Positions 33,776 to 42,700 of a stretch of 43,184 bases of DNA are shown piece after piece. Position numbers and translations under genes: made by a program. Under the pieces are notes generated by a model that was not told the DNA's origin, did not search any database, and saw only the letters and a program-made list of their open reading frames with translations. Source of the stretch: G020354785 sp964534745 (GTDB lineage: Bacteria; Bacteroidota; Bacteroidia; Bacteroidales; UBA10428). How positions within the stretch are numbered: the first letter of the stretch is position 1; each line of letters starts with the position of its first letter. The stretch spans positions 1 through 43,184 of the forward strand of contig CAZHQW010000025.1 of the NCBI GenBank assembly GCA_964534745.1, written 5' to 3'.

Positions 33776-36700
33776 ATGAGTGAAGAAATTCTAAGGGCAT
33801 TAATGCAATTGTTTGCAATAATTGCTAAACAAGATGAAGGAGTTGAAATCACTCAGGTCGAATACGTTAAGAATTTTCTTCAGCAGCAACTAAGTGACGA
33901 AGCAGTTAAAGAATATTTCGGTCTTTTTGAAGAACACGCCGGCCTTAAAGGTGCCGGAATCGATGAAGAAGAGGAAGAAACAGAAGAAGAAAAAAATAAA
34001 AAGAAACTTACTTCCGTAAGAGATTCGGTCAGAATCCTTGGTCTTTGCAAAAAAATCAATAAAACACTTACCCAGAAACAAAAAGTTATCGTTCTTGTCC
34101 GTTTATTCGAGATCGTAAATGCTGACCGTAAATTTACTGATCAGCGAATGGCAATAATAAATACTGTTTCTGAGGTTTTCAAGGTTTCCAAAGAAGAATT
34201 CAGCAGTATTGAATCTTTTGTAATTAAAAATAATATTGAAGAACTGGATGATGTTAATATATTAATTATTAATGATGACCCGGGTAAATTTAATAATGCA
34301 AAAAAAATACTAACCAAAGAACTAGACACAGATATCTTTATTCTTAGAATACCATCCGTTGATCTTTATTTTCTCAAATATACAGGTAATGAAAGCCTTT
34401 ATCTAAACGGACTCCCGGTAAGGAATGACAGAATATACTTATTTGCCAATGGCAGCACGGTCAAATTACCAAAAAGTGCCCCTGTTTATTACAGTGACGT
34501 TGTTTCCCACTTCCTGGCCGATGTTACTACAAGTCAGATCTCCTATACTGCCAAAAATCTGGAATATAAATTCCCTAACGGCAATATTGGCATAAGGGAT
34601 ATAAGCTTCTCTGAAAGCCATGGCAAGTTGATAGGAATTATGGGATCCAGCGGAACAGGTAAGACCACCCTGCTCAATGTTCTTGCCGGCATAGAAAATC
34701 CGTCCAAAGGAGAAGTGATAATCAATGGTATTAACCTGCATAAAGAAAAAGAAAAGCTTGAAGGAGTAATCGGATTAATCCCGCAGGATGATTTGCTGCT
34801 TGAAGAACTCACTGTATTCCAGAACCTTTACTATAATGCAAAATTCTGCTTCAGAAAGAAAACAGATAACGAAATAATCGAGCTTGTTAACAAAACCCTC
34901 CAAAATCTTGGATTGTTTGATAAAAAAGACCTTAAGGTAGGTTCCCCTTTTAACAAGACCATAAGCGGGGGGCAAAGAAAAAGGCTGAACATTGCTCTCG
35001 AATTAATCAGGGAACCGTCAATACTGTTTATCGATGAACCGACCTCGGGGCTCTCATCCAGGGATTCTGAAAATGTAATGGACCTTTTACTTGAGCTCAC
35101 ATTAAAGGGCAAACTTATATTCGTTGTCATACATCAGCCAAGCTCAGAAATATACAAGATGTTTGATAAAATGATCATACTCGACGATGGCGGCTACCTG
35201 ATTTATTACGGTAATCCCGTTGAAGCGGTAATGTATTATAAGCGGCTCGATGCACAGATAAACAGCGAGATTGGAGAATGCCCTACATGCGGTAATGTGA
35301 ATCCCGAGCTATTATTCAATATCATTGAAGCAAAAGTTGTCGATGAGTTCGGAAATTATACAGACTCCCGGAAAGTAATCCCACAGAAATGGCATGAATA
35401 TTATAAGCACAACGTTAAACAGAGGGATACAAAAACAGTACGTGTGTCCCCTCCGAAAAATCTCAGAATCCCCGGCTGGCTGAAACAATTTTCAATATAT
35501 TCAATAAGAGATTTTCTGTCTAAAATCAGCAATACACAATATATTGTTCTCAGCCTGCTCGAAGCCCCTGTCCTGGGTTTTATACTGTCCTATATCATCA
35601 GGTATATCGAGGACCCCAGGTCTAACGAATATATCTTTCGCGTAAATGAGAATATCCCTATTTTCATATTTATGTCACTTATTGTAGCATTATTCCTGGG
35701 ACTTACGGTAAGTGCCGAAGAAATATTCAGGGACAGGAAAATGCTAAAACGCGAAGCATTTCTGAACCTGAGCAGATCAAGTTACCTCCTGTCAAAAATC
35801 ATTATACTATTCATATTATCAGCCATTCAGAGTTTCCTGTTCGTAATAATTGCCAATTCAATACTGGGTATCAGAGATATGTATTTTATATACTGGTTTG
35901 CCCTTTTCTCGACAGCAGCATTTGCAAATATGCTCGGACTGAATATCTCAGCCTCATTTAACTCGGCTGTTACTATTTACATAATTATCCCCCTTCTGAT
36001 GATACCAATGATGATCCTCAGCGGGGCAATGTTCAGCTTTGATAAATTAAACCGGAACATTTCAAGAGTGGACAAAGTTCCCTGGATAGCGGAAATAATG
36101 CCTACAAAATGGACATACGAAGCCCTTATGGTTCACCAGTTCAAGGAAAACACTTTCAATAAGGCGTTTTACAAATATGATAAAATAATAAGTCAGGCAG
36201 ACTTTAAAACTGAGTACTGGATTGATGAGATAAGAAAAAGACTTAAGGATATTAATAATGAAATAAATAATAAAGGTGCCATAAATGATACAAAAGGGGC
36301 CCTAAAGGTTATATACAACGAAATTTCAAAGGAAATGAATAATATCCCGGGGATAAAATTTGATGCCCTGGATAAGCTTAATCCTGAAGATTATAATAGC
36401 AGAGTTGGAAGAAAAGTCAGCCTGTACCTGGATGATTTGGATTCAGTATATACTGAAGAAGGTAACAAAGCTGACGTACTTAAACAGAAAGTAATAAATA
36501 AAAATCTTTCTACGCCTGAGCAGGAGAAGGTGTTTTACCGTTTAAGGGATAACTATCATAATACAGCGGTTGCTGAAATAGTAACGAAATATTATGAAAC
36601 TAACAAAATACTTGAATTCAGACATGAGCTCATTCAGCATTTCGATCCCATTTACCAGGACCCTGTTGTAAAAAGCAAGCTCGATTTCCGGACTCACTTC

Positions 36701-36859
36701 TACTCGCCAAAAAAGCATTTTATGGGAAAATTTTTTGATACTTACTGGTTTAATGTCTCTGTTGTATGGATTCTTACACTGATATTTTATATAACATTGT
36801 ATTTCGAATTACTCAAAAAACTTGTCACATTGTCCGACAGATTAAAAAGAAAAAATTAG
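33776..36859 (+). CDS. ABCG-like transporter (ATPase plus permease) with N-terminal TerB-like and FHA-like regions
   Basis: A 1027-residue fused ABC transporter. Residues about 1-155 are helical and TerB-like (LMQLFAIIAKQDEGVEITQVE ... FEIVNADRKFTDQR). About 160-245 is beta-rich and resembles the second half of an FHA domain (ESLYLNGLPVRNDRIYL). The ATPase domain follows: Walker A GSSGTGKT (290-297), signature ISGGQRKRLNIA, Walker B FIDEPTSGLSS. The order ATPase then permease, and the GG-Q-K-RL signature, is that of the ABCG/White group. After a CPTCG-containing insert, membrane helices run from about 590 to 780. A long soluble, charged loop follows (about 800-985), with a last helix near 995-1015. 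The substrate is unknown. Position suggests that the SiaC switch regulates it. Confidence 0.85.
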   Translation: MSEEILRALMQLFAIIAKQDEGVEITQVEYVKNFLQQQLSDEAVKEYFGLFEEHAGLKGAGIDEEEEETEEEKNKKKLTSVRDSVRILGLCKKINKTLTQKQKVIVLVRLFEIVNADRKFTDQRMAIINTVSEVFKVSKEEFSSIESFVIKNNIEELDDVNILIINDDPGKFNNAKKILTKELDTDIFILRIPSVDLYFLKYTGNESLYLNGLPVRNDRIYLFANGSTVKLPKSAPVYYSDVVSHFLADVTTSQISYTAKNLEYKFPNGNIGIRDISFSESHGKLIGIMGSSGTGKTTLLNVLAGIENPSKGEVIINGINLHKEKEKLEGVIGLIPQDDLLLEELTVFQNLYYNAKFCFRKKTDNEIIELVNKTLQNLGLFDKKDLKVGSPFNKTISGGQRKRLNIALELIREPSILFIDEPTSGLSSRDSENVMDLLLELTLKGKLIFVVIHQPSSEIYKMFDKMIILDDGGYLIYYGNPVEAVMYYKRLDAQINSEIGECPTCGNVNPELLFNIIEAKVVDEFGNYTDSRKVIPQKWHEYYKHNVKQRDTKTVRVSPPKNLRIPGWLKQFSIYSIRDFLSKISNTQYIVLSLLEAPVLGFILSYIIRYIEDPRSNEYIFRVNENIPIFIFMSLIVALFLGLTVSAEEIFRDRKMLKREAFLNLSRSSYLLSKIIILFILSAIQSFLFVIIANSILGIRDMYFIYWFALFSTAAFANMLGLNISASFNSAVTIYIIIPLLMIPMMILSGAMFSFDKLNRNISRVDKVPWIAEIMPTKWTYEALMVHQFKENTFNKAFYKYDKIISQADFKTEYWIDEIRKRLKDINNEINNKGAINDTKGALKVIYNEISKEMNNIPGIKFDALDKLNPEDYNSRVGRKVSLYLDDLDSVYTEEGNKADVLKQKVINKNLSTPEQEKVFYRLRDNYHNTAVAEIVTKYYETNKILEFRHELIQHFDPIYQDPVVKSKLDFRTHFYSPKKHFMGKFFDTYWFNVSVVWILTLIFYITLYFELLKKLVTLSDRLKRKN

Positions 36860-36929
36860 GTTTTAAAAGAATCAGATTTTTAATATCTTTATGTGCGTTG
36901 CTAATTTTAAATACTAAATAATATAAATT

Positions 36930-37835
36930 ATGTTAAAGAATACAATTATCGTTCTGTTTATTATAGTTTCGATTTTAGCATGTAGATCAGGAGGGGACAA
37001 GTCTGGAATTCTGGAATTGGATGAGTCTGAAATACTGGAGGGAGACCTGGAAATCTCCAAAGAAACAATAGATGATATAATACAAAGTGTTTCGTCTCCT
37101 GTTGAGATGGCGGCACTGGTAAAAGGACTGGGAGTAGATTACTCAAATAAGTACCTTGCTCCTACTGATAAAGCCGATGAACTATCAGACCGTTTCAGCC
37201 AGGCTTTGAACTTAGGTATATTTGCTGCCGATCTGGGTTATCTCAATATGTATAATAAAACCTCATCGGTAATAGAATATATTTCTGCAATCAAAACCCT
37301 TGCAGATGAAATTAGGGTAGGCCAGTTCTTTGACTTCAATACACTAAAAAGGCTTGCCCAGAATTACCAGAATCTTGACTCCCTGATGTACCTGTCACTG
37401 CGAAGCTTCAATGAAATGGATCAGTACCTGCGGGATAACAATAGAAGCGGTGAAAGCGCCCTGATTATTACAGGTGTCTGGATCGAAGGTTTATACCTGG
37501 CTACCCAGGTGGCAAATGATTCCCCAAATCACCCTGAACTGGCTGAAAGAATAGGGGAACAGAAAATAATCCTGGAAAAGCTGGTACTTATAATCGATAA
37601 TTATAAAAAGAATAAACAGTTTGCAGGATTGTTGGAAGATCTTAATGAAATAAATTCTTACTTCAAGGATATTGAAATAAAATATATACCAGGGGAACCT
37701 GTATCAAAAATAAATGAAAGAGGCGAACTTGAAATTACCCAAAATGAACAAAGTGTTGTTGAAATCTCGGATGAACAGCTGAAAGATATAATAGCAATTG
37801 CCAAGAAGATCAGGGACAAGATAATAAAAGTATAG
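36930..37835 (+). CDS. Helical lipoprotein downstream of the ABC transporter
   Basis: A 301-residue lipoprotein (lipobox SILAC, Cys 18). The mature protein is predicted almost wholly alpha-helical (DRFSQALNLGIFAADLGYLNMYNKTS, ALIITGVWIEGLYLATQVAND, LAERIGEQKIILEKLVLII) and has no recognised enzymatic motif. It follows the transporter after 70 bp on the same strand and may be its envelope partner. No family name can be given with confidence. A weak -7-like TATCTTTA lies in the gap, so separate transcription is possible. Confidence 0.65.
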   Translation: MLKNTIIVLFIIVSILACRSGGDKSGILELDESEILEGDLEISKETIDDIIQSVSSPVEMAALVKGLGVDYSNKYLAPTDKADELSDRFSQALNLGIFAADLGYLNMYNKTSSVIEYISAIKTLADEIRVGQFFDFNTLKRLAQNYQNLDSLMYLSLRSFNEMDQYLRDNNRSGESALIITGVWIEGLYLATQVANDSPNHPELAERIGEQKIILEKLVLIIDNYKKNKQFAGLLEDLNEINSYFKDIEIKYIPGEPVSKINERGELEITQNEQSVVEISDEQLKDIIAIAKKIRDKIIKV

Positions 37836-37929
37836 TTATAATCACCATACTATTTATAGACCTGAGTAAAATCCTAATTAAAAAAAACTAATTGTATTAA
37901 ACAGTCAATAATCAAACAAAAATAAAATA

Positions 37930-38370
37930 ATGAAAACCATTATAAAGATTATTTCAGTATTACTTTTCTTTTTCAGCTCAACACTTTATTCACAGGATTT
38001 AACACAATTAGTAGCCCAGTGCGCAGCAAATTCAGGTAATGTAACGTATTTAAAGGACTTTGTTGTAAAGCTGGATGCAGGCACACCAGGCGGGGCCCCT
38101 CCAACAGCCAGGTTTGCAATGATTTTAAGTAAGAATGCCATGTACAGATTCTCAATATGTACAGCCCCCACTTCCGATGGTGATGCGGTATTGCAATTGA
38201 TGGATATGAACAGGTTGCTGGGTAGTACATTTATCCAGGCTACGGGCAAAGAATTTCCATATTTTGATTTTAAATGCCAGAAAACAGGAGTCTACCACGT
38301 CTTTATATCTTTCAAAGAAGGAAAAGCAGGAGAGGGTGTAGGCATTCTGTCACTGGTTAAAAAATTCTGA
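37930..38370 (+). CDS. Small secreted protein of unknown function
   Basis: A 146-residue protein with a clear signal peptide (MKTIIKIISVLLFFFSSTLYSQ). The mature part looks like a compact beta-sandwich similar in outline to pre-peptidase C-terminal domains (FVVKLDAG ... ARFAMILSKNAMYRFSICTA ... AVLQLMDMN ... GVYHVFISFKEG); this comparison is tentative. Two cysteines near the start and centre and one near CQKTGVY could pair. It closes the signalling-transport block and ends 8 bp from the convergent DUF6427 gene. It could be a substrate or accessory of the transporter, which is inference from order only. Confidence 0.65.
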   Translation: MKTIIKIISVLLFFFSSTLYSQDLTQLVAQCAANSGNVTYLKDFVVKLDAGTPGGAPPTARFAMILSKNAMYRFSICTAPTSDGDAVLQLMDMNRLLGSTFIQATGKEFPYFDFKCQKTGVYHVFISFKEGKAGEGVGILSLVKKF

Positions 38371-38378
38371 CTGCAGTT

Positions 38379-39368
38379 TTACATATTAGCCAGCCTTAAA
38401 TATATAAGTATCCCGAAGAACATATCAAAAAGTACCCTATTTAGCCAGGTGGGTTTGACACTTACGAAAAAATGGGCAAAAAGAAAAGAAATGGATAAAG
38501 CTGCTACAATTATCATTTCATAACCTGCCGAAGGTACAATATAATAAATAGCTACTGAAACAATAAAAAGCCATAAAAAGAACATAAAGTATTTTCTTGA
38601 ATAAATCTTCTTTACAGCATAAACACTTATCATATAAATGCTGCTTATTACAAGCATAAGCAAATAATAAATTACAATAATCAGATAGGGCAGGTTGAAA
38701 TTTATGTCATATCTGTAATGAGTCAGATAACTTTTATATGTGTCCAGAAGATTGTCAATATTTAAATCAAGCAGATAATAGCAGGAAAAAAGTAAAATAT
38801 AAGGAACCGCCATCCCTATTATTGTAAAAACCCATTCACGCCAGATGAAAGGTCTTAATATTATAAGTCCGATCCAGACAACGACTATCAGGAATACCAT
38901 GTTGAAATAAAACAGGCTCCCTACAGATATTAATAAAGCAGCATCAAAATAGTTAAAGCATATTTGCTCTTTTTTAAAAGAGCTGAAAATTCTGAATATG
39001 GCAAATATCAGGAATATACTGCTAATTAAGACCGGATTGAATCTATGCAGGGGAATAAAACTGCTGCATATAAATATGTAAAAAAAAGCTGGCAGCTGGG
39101 TTCTGGTCGGTATGAAAAAAAACTGGACATTCAGGCGCACCAGCAGGAATCCTGAAATTAACAGTAAAATAAGTGATATTATTACCGTAACCCGCGGATC
39201 GTAATACTCAATGAACTTAAAGGTATTGTAAACAGGGACAGGATAGAAATCAAAAACAAAAAGCGTATGATTATAATTTATTATCGAAGGTAACCAGAAT
39301 GCTGCTGACAGTATAAGTATCAGTATTATAATAACCTGCTGCCTGCTAATAAATAATTTAAGAAACAT
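38379..39368 (-). CDS. DUF6427-family multi-pass membrane protein
   Basis: A 329-residue integral membrane protein with about eight to ten hydrophobic helices and short polar loops. Family-like features are an FDFYPVPVYN loop after the first helix, a central FNYFDAALLISVGSLFYFNMVF, and LRPFIWREWVFTIIGMAVPY. Such proteins are widespread in Bacteroidota, with no proven function. It is the last gene of the dnaE-trxA operon, 15 bp after trxA. The conserved neighbourhood, not the sequence, is what ties it to housekeeping genes. Confidence 0.72.
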   Translation of the reverse strand: MFLKLFISRQQVIIILILILSAAFWLPSIINYNHTLFVFDFYPVPVYNTFKFIEYYDPRVTVIISLILLLISGFLLVRLNVQFFFIPTRTQLPAFFYIFICSSFIPLHRFNPVLISSIFLIFAIFRIFSSFKKEQICFNYFDAALLISVGSLFYFNMVFLIVVVWIGLIILRPFIWREWVFTIIGMAVPYILLFSCYYLLDLNIDNLLDTYKSYLTHYRYDINFNLPYLIIVIYYLLMLVISSIYMISVYAVKKIYSRKYFMFFLWLFIVSVAIYYIVPSAGYEMIIVAALSISFLFAHFFVSVKPTWLNRVLFDMFFGILIYLRLANM

Positions 39369-39383
39369 AGGAATACAAAATAT

Positions 39384-39701
39384 TTAAAAAAGCTCCTCCA
39401 GCTTGCGTACCAGGTTGCTCTTGGGCACAGCTCCTACCTGCTTGTTAACTAATTCTCCATCCTTAAAGAAGAGGATGGTTGGTATACTTCTTATTCCATA
39501 TTTGGTTGAAATACCCGGATTATTATCTACATCAACCTTCCCCATTACAGCTTTTCCCTCATATTCCTTTGCCATCTCACTTACTATTGGACCTACCAGA
39601 CGGCACGGGCCGCACCATTCGGCCCAGAAATCAACCATAACAGGTAATTGAGACTTTAACACAACTTCATCAAAATTAGCATCATTTAACTCTATAGTCA
39701 T
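39384..39701 (-). CDS. trxA: Thioredoxin
   Basis: A 105-residue cytoplasmic thioredoxin that reduces protein disulfides using electrons from thioredoxin reductase. The active site WCGPC is at residues 29-33 (Cys 30 and Cys 33), with the usual FWAEWCGPCR surroundings, the buried Asp in VMVDFWA, the conserved KVDVDNNPGI, and the cis-proline IRSIPTILFF. Length is normal. It starts 29 bp after the dnaE stop, in the same direction, an arrangement frequent in Bacteroidota. Confidence 0.97.
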   Translation of the reverse strand: MTIELNDANFDEVVLKSQLPVMVDFWAEWCGPCRLVGPIVSEMAKEYEGKAVMGKVDVDNNPGISTKYGIRSIPTILFFKDGELVNKQVGAVPKSNLVRKLEELF

Positions 39702-39730
39702 AGCTTACAATTTAATATTTTATTTATAAA

Positions 39731-42700
39731 TCAATTCACCTTATATTCAATTTCAGGAATATTTTCAAGATATGATATAAACTGATTAGAAGGATAAATT
39801 GTATAATTCCTTGAAAACATCTCTATACTTATATTTTCTTTATCATCATAAATTAAAAACTTTAAGTTTGTTTTCCCGTTCTTATTAATGATATGGCTTT
39901 TAATGTCATTGAGTATCTTATCCGAAAGAACATCCACAGGTATCCTTATTGAAATGCTTTTAATCAGTTCCTCCCTTGCATTATTAAGAATTATGATACT
40001 CTTAATCTTAAACTCCAGCTCGCCGTTATTTTTCCATGTATTTTTCTGTACATTGCCCTTAATTAAAAGTGTATACCCCTCATATAAATAATTTCGATAA
40101 TTCTCATAATCATATCCGAACAGTGTTATAGGGTATGAATCAGAATAATCTTCAAGAGTGAATACTCCATAAGGTTTACCTGTTTTTGTTAATGCATTCT
40201 TCACTCCGGTTACAATTCCTGCGATCGTGATTTCCCTGTCTTTCAGGGTCTCAATACTCCTGAACTCAGAGAGTGTTGTGTTGCAGAAGGTTTCTATCTC
40301 CAGTTTATAATTATCAAGAGGATGGGCGGAAAGGTAAATCCCTATCAGTTCTTTTTCTTTATTTAGCCTTGTGAGGTTGGACCATTCATCGCAGTCGGGG
40401 ATTCTCGGCCTTGCTATCTCAATTTCTTCAACATCACCAAAAAGCGTGGGTTCAGCCCCGGATTCACTTTTAATCTTATTACCATATCTTATAAGATGCT
40501 CAATAAAGCTTATATCGTTAACGTCACATTCGAAGTACTGGCTTCTTTTTATATCTTTAAAACTGTCGAATCCCCCCGCCATAACCAGTGCTTCAATACT
40601 CCTTTTATTTACTGTAGTAAGATTTACTCTTTCAACAAAATCAAAAATATCCTTAAATGGGCCCTTTTTATTCCTTTCTTCGATAATATGCTGAACGGCA
40701 GACTCCCCAATACCTTTTATTGCTGCCATGCCAAAGCGAATATCACCATCCTTGTTCACCGTAAACCTGATATTGCTCTCATTAATGTCAGGAACAAGCA
40801 CCTTCAGTCCCATTCTCTTACATTCGTCCATGAATACTGTGATCTTCTTTATATCATTTAAATTCCTGCTTAATACCGAAGCCATGAACTCAGCCGGATA
40901 ATGAGCCTTCAGATATGCAGTCTGGTAAGATACATAGGCATAACAGGTGGAATGTGACTTATTAAAGGCATAATGGGCAAATGCTTCCCAGTCTTTCCAA
41001 ATTTTCCTCGCTTTATATTCATCATAACCGTTATTGACACACCCTTCAATAAATTTCTCCTGTAGCTCATCCATCATGGACTTTATCTTCTTTCCCATAG
41101 CTTTGCGCAGTGAATCGGCCATGCCTTTTGTAAACCCGGCCAGTTTCTGGGATAATAGCATCACCTGCTCCTGGTATACCGTGATGCCATAAGTATCTCT
41201 CAAATAGTCTTCCATTTCAGGAAGATCATAGACAATCTTATCCTTGCCGTGTTTCCTGCTTGTATAGTTTGGAATGTATTCCATGGGACCCGGACGATAA
41301 AGGGCGTTCATGGCAATTAAATCCTCAAACCTGTTTGGCCTGAGTGCCCTCAAATGCTTTTTCATCCCGTCAGACTCAAACTGGAATAGTCCGGTTGTCT
41401 CTCCCTTGCTGTATAATGCAAATGTTTTTTTATCGTCCAGGGGAATATTGTCAATATCTATGTCAACGCCTTTGGAATCTTTAATATTTGCCACAGTATC
41501 CTTAATAATAGAAAGTGTTTTAAGTCCCAGAAAATCCATTTTCAACATCCCGGCAGACATTACATGCTTTCCGTCATATTGGGTGACAAACAAATCGGCA
41601 TCTTTACTTATACAAATAGGTATATGCTCTTCAAGGGCATTCTTGCCAATAATTATTCCGCACGCATGGACGCCTGTCTGTCGGACTGATCCCTGGAGGA
41701 CCTCTGCATATTTTAATGTCTGGGCTATAAGTTCATTTTGTGAGTTTTTCTCCCTTGCCAGCTCAGGGACCTCCTCGTAAGCTTTTTTAAAGTTAACCCC
41801 CGGCCCTTCAGGGACGAGCTTGGCGAGGCGATCTGCCTCTGATAATCCAAGCTTCAGCACTCTTGCAACATCACGAATTGCCATTTTGGGTGCCATTGTT
41901 CCAAAAGTTATGATATGTGCTACTTTTTCCCTGCCATACTTATTCACTATCCACTGCAAGACCCTTTCCCTCCCGTCTTCATCAAAATCAATATCTATGT
42001 CGGGCATAGAGATCCTGTCGGGATTCAAAAACCTCTCAAAAAGCAAATTATACATTATCGGATCTATGTCCGTAATTCTCAAACAATAGGCTACAACAGA
42101 GCCGGCAGCAGAACCCCTGCCCGGACCGACGGATACGCCCATTTCACGGGCCGCCCTTATCACATCCCAAATAATCAGAAAATATCCGGGATAGCCCATC
42201 TTTTTTATTGTGCCTAACTCGAATTCTATACGCTCTTCCAACTCTTTTGATATCTGGGGATATCTGCTTTTTGCTCCTTCCCATGTTATTTTTCCTAAAT
42301 ATTCATCTGCATCCTTTACTCCTTCCGGTATAGGGAAATCAGGCATTATCGGATCGTTATCCAGACTGTAATCCTCAATCTTTTCCTCTATCTCCCTTGT
42401 ATTAGTGATAGCATCGGGCAGGTCTGCAAAAAGCTCCGCCATCTCTGCCCTTGTCTTTAACCACTCCTGTCCTGTATAACGAAGCCTGGAATTATCATTA
42501 ATATCCTTGCCTGTGCTAATACACAGCAATATATCATGTGCCCTGGCATCCTCCCTGTTAATAAAATGGACATCATTAGTAGCAATATATTTTACTCCGG
42601 TCTCCGCAGAGAGCTTCCTCAGCTGGTTATTTACATGAAGCTGGTCCTGGTACACCGAGCTGTCCGTCCGCGAATCGTCTGTTTTATGTCTTTGCAGCTC

